This document shows positions 16,756 to 23,993 of a DNA stretch of 64,000 bases, piece by piece. The DNA comes from Paracidovorax avenae (lineage in GTDB: Bacteria; Pseudomonadota; Gammaproteobacteria; Burkholderiales; Burkholderiaceae_C). Under the pieces are notes generated by a model. The model made no database searches and was not told the origin of the DNA. It saw only the letters and a list, made by a program, of their open reading frames with translations. Both the position numbers and the translations under genes were made by a program. The stretch is taken from positions 1,240,001-1,304,000 of the forward strand of contig NZ_CP156079.1 in NCBI RefSeq assembly GCF_040892545.1. Reading direction: 5' to 3'. Numbering within the stretch: position 1 is the stretch's first letter; each line of letters opens with the position of its first letter.

Positions 16756-18219
16756 ATGATCGAAACAACCCCCGTGGCAGTCCGGGCTGCCGATGGCATC
16801 GAGCGTGCCGTGGCCGAACCGCGCTGGAGCGCCAAGCGCCGAGACTTCCTGCGCATGATGGGCTATGGCGCCGGCGCGGTCACGCTGGGCCCGCTGGTGG
16901 CCGCGTGCGGCAGCAGCGGCGCGCAGACCGCCGCCGAGGCGCTGCGCGAGCAGCTCGTGCGCGACGAGGCCTTCTGGACCGGCGTGCAGGACATGTTCGT
17001 CCTCAAGCCCGAGAAGACCTACATGAACATCGGCACCGGCGGCTCCATGCCCAAACTGGTGCTCGACGTCTTCGATGGAGAGAACCGCAAGAAGGCCGCC
17101 GATTCCGGCAGCGGCTACGGCAACCTGCTCGACCTGCGCAGGCAGGTGGCGCCGGGCTTCGGCGTGGATGCGGACGAACTCGCCTTCTCCGCCAACACGT
17201 CCTCGGGCATGTGCCATGCCATCCTCGGCATCGACTGGCAGCGCGGCGATGTGGTCGTGACCACCAACCACGAGCACGGCGGCGGCGACACGCCGCTCAA
17301 GATCGCCACGGACCGCTACGGCATCGAGGTCTCGCGCATCGAGATGCCCGTGGGCAACAACCAGACCGCGGCCACCTACGTGAACCTGTTCGACGAGCGC
17401 ATCCGCGCGCTCAAGGCCCAGGGCAGGCGCGTGCGCGCGATGATGTGGTCGTCGCCCACGTACAAGACCGGCACCATGCTGCCCATCGCCGACCTGATGG
17501 GCGTGGTGAAGGCGCACGGCCTCATCAGCATCGTGGACGGCGCGCACCTGCCGGGCATGATGGCCTACAACTACGCGGAGCTGGGCATGGACTTCATGTC
17601 CGGCGCCGGGCACAAGTGGCAGTGCGGCCCGGGATCCACCGGCATCCTGATCGTGCGCAACAAGATGCGCGCTTCCAACCCGCTGCCGCTGCCCAGGTGG
17701 TATCCGGTCCACACGAGCTCCTACGCCGCGAAGGACCGCACCACCAACGGCACCGAGACCTACGACATCGCCGCCACCATCACCAGTTGCGGCAGCCTGC
17801 ACACGCCGATGTTCATGGCGCTCGCCCAGGCCTGCGCCCAGTGGGACGGCATCGGGCGCAAGAAGATCGAGACCTATGACCTCACGCTCTCGTCCTATCT
17901 CAAGGAAAAGATCGCCGAGCGCTGGGGCATCGACGCGCTGTACTCGCCCAAGGACGACCCGAAGCTGCTGTCCGCGCTCACGTCCTTCAATCCCTTCCCC
18001 AACAAGGCGGACGTGATGAACGCGCAGAAGGCGAATGCCTTCGTCTCGCGCATGCTCGGCGATTACGCGCAAGGCTTCGTGATCCGCAGCGCGGACTTCC
18101 CGGTCATCGGTGCGCCGTCCAACCACTACGGCATCCGCGTCTCCACCCATCTCTGGCACGACGCGCGCGATATCGACCTGCTGGTCGATGCGATGTGGGA
18201 CCTCTCGCGCAAGATCTGA
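16756..18219 (+). CDS. Tat-exported class V aminotransferase-fold PLP enzyme
   Basis: A 487-residue protein. The N-terminus carries a twin-arginine signal (AKRRDFLRMMGYGAGAV, Arg28-Arg29) ending in VAAC with Cys51, so it is probably a periplasmic lipoprotein. The body is a class V PLP fold: ANTSSGMCHAILGI binds the cofactor phosphate, TTNHEHGGG, SIVDGAHLPGM provides the cofactor Asp, and SGAGHKWQCGP carries the Schiff-base Lys287. The isopenicillin-N-epimerase/cysteine desulfurase group is closest. PvdN of pyoverdine synthesis is a known Tat-exported relative type. Substrate is unknown. It follows the exported RidA gene and has a good ribosome site (gaggagat). Confidence 0.88.
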   Translation: MIETTPVAVRAADGIERAVAEPRWSAKRRDFLRMMGYGAGAVTLGPLVAACGSSGAQTAAEALREQLVRDEAFWTGVQDMFVLKPEKTYMNIGTGGSMPKLVLDVFDGENRKKAADSGSGYGNLLDLRRQVAPGFGVDADELAFSANTSSGMCHAILGIDWQRGDVVVTTNHEHGGGDTPLKIATDRYGIEVSRIEMPVGNNQTAATYVNLFDERIRALKAQGRRVRAMMWSSPTYKTGTMLPIADLMGVVKAHGLISIVDGAHLPGMMAYNYAELGMDFMSGAGHKWQCGPGSTGILIVRNKMRASNPLPLPRWYPVHTSSYAAKDRTTNGTETYDIAATITSCGSLHTPMFMALAQACAQWDGIGRKKIETYDLTLSSYLKEKIAERWGIDALYSPKDDPKLLSALTSFNPFPNKADVMNAQKANAFVSRMLGDYAQGFVIRSADFPVIGAPSNHYGIRVSTHLWHDARDIDLLVDAMWDLSRKI

Positions 18220-18251
18220 CCCTCCCCGCGGCGATCGCCGCATGCCATGAA

Positions 18252-18283
18252 AAAGAGCGCGGGAATCGCTTCCCGCGCTCTTT
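18252..18283. terminator. Bidirectional rho-independent terminator
   Basis: A perfect 14-bp stem (aaagagcgcgggaa / ttcccgcgctcttt) with a four-base loop lies between the convergent PLP enzyme and porin genes. A and T runs at the two ends allow use in both directions. Confidence 0.9.
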
Positions 18284-18305
18284 GCCCTGGAGGAGGGGGC
18301 TCGCG

Positions 18306-19331
18306 TCAGAACCGGTGGCGGATGCCCAGGCCGATGCTGTTGCCCGTGCTCCGCGCGGTGATGCGGTCGTTCATCAGCATCGCATAGACATCCGTGCGCT
18401 TGGACAGGAAGTAGTCGTAGCCGACGGTGAAGGTCTTGCGGTCGATGTCGGTCTGCGTCATCTCGGTCTTCACCCACTCGACCAGCACCTTGCCCGACGG
18501 GCCGGTCGGGATCGAGGCGCCGACCTGCATGGTCTTGGCCTTGTTGTCGGTGTTGTCCGCCTTGGACTCGCCATAGCTCAGGAAGGGCTTGACCACCTGG
18601 AAGTCGTAGGCGCCCAGCAGCATCCAGTCCTTCTTGGTCGTGCCCAGGTAGGCGCCCTGGCCGGGGTTGGCGATCTGGTCGCGCTCGTAGAAGCCGGTCA
18701 CCGTGAGCGGGCCGCCGAAGTAGAAGAAGTTCGCGCCCACGTTCTTGCGGCCGTTGTTGCCCGCCTGCTCGCCGAACTGGTACTGGATGTTCGCGGAGAA
18801 GCCGCCGATCTTCGGCGTGCTGTAGACGATCTGGTTGCTCCAGCCCGTGTCGGCCGGCGTCGTCGAGGCCCAGCCCGTGCCGTTGAACAGGGGCACGTTC
18901 ATGTGCAGGATCAGCGGCGAGAAGTTGAACGAATCGCCCAGCGGATTGCCCACCACCGACGGCAGGAAGTTGGGCGCCATCCAGCGGCCCAGCAGCACGG
19001 AGCCGAAATCGCCGGACAGGCTCACGTTGGCATCGCGCGAGAAGAACGTGTCGTTCGCGAAACGGCCCTGCGTGCCGGTGTCGACCTGCAGGAACGATGT
19101 CAGCTGGAAGCTGGCCTTCAGGCCGCCGCCCAGGTCTTCCGTGCCCTTGAAGCCGAACCACGAGGTGGTCAGGCCGCCGCTATTGACCACCGAGCGGCGG
19201 CTGGCGTCGCCGGCCATCTTCATGGAGCCCACGTAGATGTCCGACAGCCCGGTGAGCTGGACCGAGCTCTGGGCGTGGGCACCGGCGGCGCACAGCAGCG
19301 CGGCGCTCAGCGCGATCAGGTTTTTTTTCAT
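18306..19331 (-). CDS. Gram-negative general porin (Omp32-like, trimeric)
   Basis: A 341-residue outer membrane porin. The start at 19331 gives a clean signal peptide (MKKNLIALSAALLCAAGAHA) and a ribosome site (aggagt) seven bases upstream. The mature part starts with QSSVQLTGLSDIYVG, holds the ELGGGLKA-like segment (EDLGGGLKASFQ), and ends IGLGIRHRF with the terminal Phe needed for outer membrane insertion. Alternating hydrophobic strands fit a 16-strand barrel. It is convergent with the PLP enzyme gene, with a shared terminator, and divergent from the Crp/Fnr gene. Confidence 0.95.
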   Translation of the reverse strand: MKKNLIALSAALLCAAGAHAQSSVQLTGLSDIYVGSMKMAGDASRRSVVNSGGLTTSWFGFKGTEDLGGGLKASFQLTSFLQVDTGTQGRFANDTFFSRDANVSLSGDFGSVLLGRWMAPNFLPSVVGNPLGDSFNFSPLILHMNVPLFNGTGWASTTPADTGWSNQIVYSTPKIGGFSANIQYQFGEQAGNNGRKNVGANFFYFGGPLTVTGFYERDQIANPGQGAYLGTTKKDWMLLGAYDFQVVKPFLSYGESKADNTDNKAKTMQVGASIPTGPSGKVLVEWVKTEMTQTDIDRKTFTVGYDYFLSKRTDVYAMLMNDRITARSTGNSIGLGIRHRF

Positions 19332-19537
19332 AAGACTCCTGTCCACAACGACAAAAAAACAAACGGAAAAGGGATCGGATGGATGCACCGGAGCAGGGCG
19401 CGCGGGGCGACCATGCACCCGGAGAACGCACTCCGCGGCCGTGGGGAGGCACGTTCCGGTGGTGGCCATTTGTAACCAGCAATTACCGTGCCGGCGATAT
19501 GGGCTCCTGCCTGCCAGGCCGGTTCTGCACGGCGCTT

Positions 19538-19551
19538 TTGACCTCGCTCAA
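19538..19551. promoter_or_regulatory. FNR/CRP-type binding site
   Basis: TTGACCTCGCTCAA has the perfect half-sites TTGA-N6-TCAA of the FNR class. It ends 35 bases before the start of the Crp/Fnr-family gene, in the region divergent from the porin gene. Autoregulation is inferred. Confidence 0.5.
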
Positions 19552-19586
19552 CACGCCAGGGGCGCGGGCGCGCCACAGTGCGCACC

Positions 19587-20210
19587 ATGTTCCCCATCCC
19601 TTCCACCGATCCTTCCGTGCCGTGCGAGGTGGCCGCCGCAGGCCAGGTGCTGCGCCAGCGCCGCCAGCAGTCCGCCTCGGTGCTGCACCTCGACAGCGGC
19701 CGCGTCGTTTTCGGGGTGCGCGAGGAAGGGCAGCTCAGGCATCAGCTCGGTGCGGTGGACGGGCCCTTCTGGCTCGATGCCGCGTCGGCCCTGCTCGGCC
19801 AGCCCTGCCCCGTGGACATGGTGGCGGATTCGCGCGTGCAACTGCGCCGCGTGCCCCTGGACGCGTTCCGCCACGAAGTGGCACTGCTGCCGGACACGGT
19901 GCAGCGCCTGGTGCGCGACATGGCCGCCGGCTACCTGCAGCAGACCGAACTGGCCGTGAGCCGCCTCGCGCAGGATGCGGAAGCCCGCTGCGCCCAATGG
20001 CTGCTGCGCCATGCCGAGCCTGCCGACGGCGGGGCGCTGCGTGTCACCCTCAGCCAGCGCAAGCGCCTCATCGCAGCGCAGCTCGGCATCGCGCCCGAGA
20101 CCTTCTCGCGCGTGCTGCGGCACTTGCGCGAGCACGGCCTCGTTGCCGGCACCGGCAACGTGCTGGTGCTTCCGCAGCCGGGCGAGCTGCAGATGGTGGC
20201 CGGCGGCTGA
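19587..20210 (+). CDS. Crp/Fnr-family transcriptional regulator
   Basis: About 207 residues from the ATG at 19587 (MFPIPST); a GTG three codons upstream is possible. The N-terminal half is a cyclic-nucleotide-binding-like beta roll (GQVLRQRRQQSASVLHLDSG, DGPFWLDAASAL). A long dimer helix follows (LQQTELAVSRLAQDAEARCA), then a Crp-type winged helix (LSQRKRLIAAQLGIAPETFS, RVLRHLREHGLV). No Cys cluster for an FNR iron-sulfur centre is seen at the N-terminus; only one Cys (PCEV) is there, so oxygen sensing by a 4Fe-4S cluster is unlikely. It is divergent from the porin. Confidence 0.9.
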   Translation: MFPIPSTDPSVPCEVAAAGQVLRQRRQQSASVLHLDSGRVVFGVREEGQLRHQLGAVDGPFWLDAASALLGQPCPVDMVADSRVQLRRVPLDAFRHEVALLPDTVQRLVRDMAAGYLQQTELAVSRLAQDAEARCAQWLLRHAEPADGGALRVTLSQRKRLIAAQLGIAPETFSRVLRHLREHGLVAGTGNVLVLPQPGELQMVAGG

Positions 20211-20519
20211 GCACCCGGCGGCGCATCTCCTTCGAGGACCCGGTGATCATCGCGGACCGCCCGGGCGCGCGGCAGCCGGAGGCCGGGAGCAGCGGTCCGC
20301 GCTCCAGCCTGCCGGGGCCTGAAGCCGCGGCGCCATCGGGGTTCTCCCGGGGCCGCCCCCCGGGGTTCTACCCAAAGCCGCCGGGCGGAGCGCTGCGTAT
20401 ATTCGTTTGCAAGGGCCCGGCCTGTCCCGGGTGCGCATTCCTGCAACGAACCCGGCGCTCCGCATGTTCCGCCTTTTCCATCGTTCCCGGCCGATTCCCG
20501 CGCAGAGCGCGGAGCGTGC
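20211..20519. other. Intergenic region without a recognised feature
   Basis: 309 bases between the Crp/Fnr gene and the diguanylate cyclase gene. It is GC-rich with short G and C runs. I see no convincing gene, terminator or promoter, although the next gene must start its transcript here or read through from upstream. Confidence 0.4.
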
Positions 20520-22745
20520 ATGAGCGTGCCGCCCGCTCCGCCCGCGGCGGCAGGGCGCGGCCGCCTGCGCGCGTTCGCCACCGTGCACGACGGGCGCGAG
20601 TCGCACTGGCACATGCCCGGCCCGCTGGTGCTGCGCGTGATCGCCGCCGCCGTGGCGGCCGTGCTGCTGGCCGGTGGACTGGCCGCCTGGATCGTGGCGC
20701 GCTCCGCCCAGCAGGAGGCGCTGGAGCGGCTCATGGAACGCCAGACCGACGAGGTCGAGACGATCGCGCTGCTGCTGTCCAGCAAGATCGAGCAGAACCA
20801 GCGCGTGCTGGCCGCGCTGGCCGAGAGCATTCCCACACCGCTGCCCGATTCGCCGGGCGCGCTCGACGCCCTCCTGGGCCAGGGGCTGCCCGCGGCGCGC
20901 TTCTTCGATGCGCTGCAGATCGCGCGGCAGGACGGCAGCCTCGGCCTGTACTGGCAGAACGGGCGGCTGCACCCCGGCGCGCAGCTCGACCCCGCCGAGC
21001 GCGACCAGTTGCGGCGCACGCTGCTGGAGGGCAAGCCGCTCGTGTCCGGCGTGATCGGCAATGGTTCCGCCGATGCTCGCATCATGTTCAGCCTGCCGCT
21101 GCGCGCGGCCGAGGACGGCGGGGTGCAGGGTGCGCTCGCGGGCACGCTGCGGCTGCAGTCGCAGGGCCTGCTGCCGCCGTCGATGGCGCTGCCGGCACGG
21201 GCCGGCTCGACGCTGGTGGTCTTTTCGCGCGACGGCGCCATCCTCGCGCACCCGGACCCGGCCCGCGTCCTCGGGCTGGTGCGCAACGAGACCGGCCTGT
21301 CGCAGGTGTACGAGCGGGCGCTGCAGGGCGGCCAGGCTGCGGTGGCGGGGCGCGGATTCTCGGAGTTGGTGGCCGGACAGCTCGTGAGCGTGGCGGGCGT
21401 GCCGCTGCCCCAGTGGCTGGTGGCGCGCGTGAGCGATGTACGCGCCTCGGATCTGGACCTGCTGGCCGGCGGTGGCCAGCGTGGCCTGGGGCGCGCGGCG
21501 GCCGCCACGGCCTGCGCGGCCCTGCTCGCGGCCATCGCCATCGCCGTGCTGGCCCAACCCCTCACACGGCTGTGCCGGCGCGTGGCGCGCGCCCATCCCA
21601 CCGGCATCGCCGACGATGCGCCCTGGCCGGCAGGGGGCGGCGAGGTGGACGCCCTCGCGCAGGTCTGCCGCGCGCTGGTGGACGATTGCCGCCTGGCGCA
21701 GCACCGGGCGGGCGTGCTGCAGGACCAGTTCCAGGCCGTGCTGGACCATGCGCCCGCCGGCATCGTCATCACCCGAGCCGAGCAGGTGCTGGTGGTCGGG
21801 CTGGAGGCCTGCCACCTGCTCGGCTACGAACCGCATGAACTGCAAGGGCAGCCAGCGCGGATGCTCTACGCGAGCGATGCGGCCTATGCCGAAGTGGGCC
21901 GGCGCGTGCGCGCCGAGTTCGCCGCGCACGGCGCCTTCGACGGCGATGTCTGCTTCGTCCGCAAGGACGGCGGCGCGGTCTGGGCGCGGGTGCTGGGCCG
22001 GGCGGTGCGCGACGGCGCCGTGGCGGAAGGCGGAGGCACCGTGTGGATGCTGGAGGATCTGACCGCGGCGCGCGAGGCACGGCGCCAGCAGGACTGGCCT
22101 GCGGGTCACGACTCCCTCACGCAGCTCGCCAACCGCGAGGCATTCCAGCAGCGCCTGCACGCCTTGCTGGCGGATCGTGCGAAAAGCTCCATGTTGGTGC
22201 GTTCGGTGTTTCGCCATGGTGCGGTTCCTGCCGATCCCGTGCAGGAGACCCCCGGTGGCGCCGAGACGTTGCTGCCGTCCGCTGCACCAGAAGCGGGCGT
22301 GGTGCTGTTCCTCGATCTCGACCATTTCACGGTGGTGAATGCGATCGCCGGGCATGACGCGGGTGACGACGTGCTGCGCCACGTGGGCCGGCTCATCGAG
22401 ACGCAGGTGCGGCACGTGGGATGGGCCGCCCGGCTGGGCGGGGACGAGTTCGCGGTGGTGCTGCCCGGCTGCGCACTGCCGCGCGGCCTGGCGATCGCCC
22501 AGCAGTTGTGCGCGGCCGTGCATGCCTGGGAGCCGGCCTACGCCGGCCGCACCTATACGCTGGGGGTGAGCATCGGACTCGTGCCGCTGGACGGGGGCGC
22601 CTACGACGTGCCCACCGTGCTGCATGCGGCCGACATGGCCTGCTACGAAGCCAAGCGCGCGGGCCGCAACCGTGTCGAGGTGCGGTGGCTGCGGCCGGAC
22701 CACCCGCTCGGCAGCACGCCGGTGGACGGCAACGTGCAGGCCTGA
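20520..22745 (+). CDS. Membrane diguanylate cyclase with Cache, PAS and GGDEF domains
   Basis: A 741-residue sensor. TM1 is about 38-62 (LRVIAAAVAAVLLAGGLAAW). A large periplasmic Cache-type domain follows to about residue 310, with TM2 at about 322-343. A PAS domain (about 395-510; DQFQAVLDHAPAGIVIT, GYEPHELQG) leads into a GGDEF domain (about 535-730) with FLDLDHFTVVNAIAGHDAGD and an intact LGGDEFAVVL, so cyclic-di-GMP synthesis is expected. The expected inhibitory RxxD just before GGDEF is not seen. There is no EAL domain. It stands alone on the plus strand. Confidence 0.9.
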   Translation: MSVPPAPPAAAGRGRLRAFATVHDGRESHWHMPGPLVLRVIAAAVAAVLLAGGLAAWIVARSAQQEALERLMERQTDEVETIALLLSSKIEQNQRVLAALAESIPTPLPDSPGALDALLGQGLPAARFFDALQIARQDGSLGLYWQNGRLHPGAQLDPAERDQLRRTLLEGKPLVSGVIGNGSADARIMFSLPLRAAEDGGVQGALAGTLRLQSQGLLPPSMALPARAGSTLVVFSRDGAILAHPDPARVLGLVRNETGLSQVYERALQGGQAAVAGRGFSELVAGQLVSVAGVPLPQWLVARVSDVRASDLDLLAGGGQRGLGRAAAATACAALLAAIAIAVLAQPLTRLCRRVARAHPTGIADDAPWPAGGGEVDALAQVCRALVDDCRLAQHRAGVLQDQFQAVLDHAPAGIVITRAEQVLVVGLEACHLLGYEPHELQGQPARMLYASDAAYAEVGRRVRAEFAAHGAFDGDVCFVRKDGGAVWARVLGRAVRDGAVAEGGGTVWMLEDLTAAREARRQQDWPAGHDSLTQLANREAFQQRLHALLADRAKSSMLVRSVFRHGAVPADPVQETPGGAETLLPSAAPEAGVVLFLDLDHFTVVNAIAGHDAGDDVLRHVGRLIETQVRHVGWAARLGGDEFAVVLPGCALPRGLAIAQQLCAAVHAWEPAYAGRTYTLGVSIGLVPLDGGAYDVPTVLHAADMACYEAKRAGRNRVEVRWLRPDHPLGSTPVDGNVQA

Positions 22746-22969
22746 CCGGCGCGCGGCAGCAGGGCCTCCCGAGCCCTACCGCGTAGCGGCCGTCCTGTCC
22801 ATGACGGCTGTGGAAACATTCTGTTCTTCGGAACACGGGCGGCTGCGGCATCGGCAATGGCGCTTCCGTCGGGCATAGTGCGTGCCGCACGCCGGGCGCC
22901 CGTTCCGGCGCTTCCAGGGAGCCGGCAGCATCGCTGCCGGGGCGTGCGCCACGGGGAGGAATCAAAAGA

Positions 22970-23683
22970 ATGTCGCTTGCGTACTGGCTTCGGGAGGAGC
23001 CTGCAGAGCCTGTTAGGTGGAGGAGATACTTTCTGACCACCAAGCCGCTCCTGGCCTTGCTCATGCTGGCAGGCGCCTGGACGGCATGGTGGTGGGCCGA
23101 CAGCGCGCGTTGTGATCGCCAGGACGAATTCACGTTGCGTGGCATTTGCCTGATCCAGATCCGTGACAGTGCCGAGCAGGGCGAGGTGCTGGCCCAATGG
23201 ATCTACGGCAATTATCTGGAAGGGGAAGATCGGAAGCAGGAGGGGAACGGCTGGCAGCTTCGCGCCATGCACGGCGCCAGGAAAGGGGTTGAGCTGCACG
23301 ACAACATGATCGGCTATTGCGACCGCGTACCCGGCTTCGAGGCGCGCACGGTCGAGGCCATCATGCAGCGCGTGGCGGCGGACAGCCCCGATGCCCACCT
23401 GCGGCTGCTGCAGCTCTACACCTACCGGCGCTGCGGTGCGTTCGACCTGGACAAGGCAGCAGCGCAGATTCCGCTGCTCACCCAGTGCGCCCATCTCTCG
23501 CTGGGGCACTACCTGCGTGCAGCCCGGGACACCGGCCACCGCGTCGCTCCGGCGACGCGGCAGGCCATCCGGTCGAACCTGGCGCTGTGCGCCCAGGATG
23601 TCGCCCATCCACCGCCCATCGCCGATACGATCCGCGAGTTCATGCCGGTGCGCCAGGTGGACCTGGATGCGCTGGACCGCTGA
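22970..23683 (+). CDS. Membrane-anchored protein of unknown function, Sel1-like repeat
   Basis: A 237-residue protein with a good ribosome site (ggggaggaat). One signal anchor near 25-45 (PLLALLMLAGAWTAWWWADS) is followed by a Cys-containing segment and a helical region whose AEQGEVLAQWIYGNYLEG and AMHGARKGVE spacing recalls Sel1-like repeats. Six further Cys residues in the exported part may form disulfides. The next gene is a shorter copy of its first half. I do not recognise the family by name. A periplasm-facing protein is inferred. Confidence 0.75.
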   Translation: MSLAYWLREEPAEPVRWRRYFLTTKPLLALLMLAGAWTAWWWADSARCDRQDEFTLRGICLIQIRDSAEQGEVLAQWIYGNYLEGEDRKQEGNGWQLRAMHGARKGVELHDNMIGYCDRVPGFEARTVEAIMQRVAADSPDAHLRLLQLYTYRRCGAFDLDKAAAQIPLLTQCAHLSLGHYLRAARDTGHRVAPATRQAIRSNLALCAQDVAHPPPIADTIREFMPVRQVDLDALDR

Positions 23684-23684
23684 C

Positions 23685-23978
23685 ATGGCGGCGTGGTGGC
23701 TGCGGTGCGGCAGTGGCGCGAAGTTCCTGATCACCTTCCTGTCGGTGTTCGGGGCGTGGACGGGCTGGTGGTGGATCGACAGTGCCCGCACCTGCCCCCG
23801 GCAGGAAGCAGCCACGCTGCATGGCCTGTGCCTGATGCAGGTGCGCGAGCGTGCGGAGCGCGGCGAAAGCGCCGCGCAGCGGACCTATGGCATCTACTTG
23901 CAGATCCATGGCCGGGAGGCGGAGGCCCGGGCCTGGCAGCTGCGTTCCGCAAGGCGCGCCGGCCCGGCGGCTCCCTGA
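23685..23978 (+). CDS. Shortened tandem paralog of the preceding membrane protein
   Basis: A 97-residue protein that starts one base after the stop of the previous gene (tgacatg). It repeats its neighbour's N-terminal half: the anchor GAWTGWWWIDSA matches GAWTAWWWADSA, LHGLCLMQVRERAERGESAA matches LRGICLIQIRDSAEQGEVLA, and RAWQLRSARRAG matches NGWQLRAMHGAR. The C-terminal 130 residues are absent; after the stop only 15 bases remain before the end of xdhB. It is either a degraded duplicate or a short variant. Function is unknown. Confidence 0.7.
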   Translation: MAAWWLRCGSGAKFLITFLSVFGAWTGWWWIDSARTCPRQEAATLHGLCLMQVRERAERGESAAQRTYGIYLQIHGREAEARAWQLRSARRAGPAAP

Positions 23979-23993
23979 GGGATCGCGCCCCGG

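Noticed and set aside
22822..22835. Small hairpin tgttc-ttcg-gaaca after the diguanylate cyclase gene
   Set aside because: Only five base pairs and no T run; it could easily be chance.
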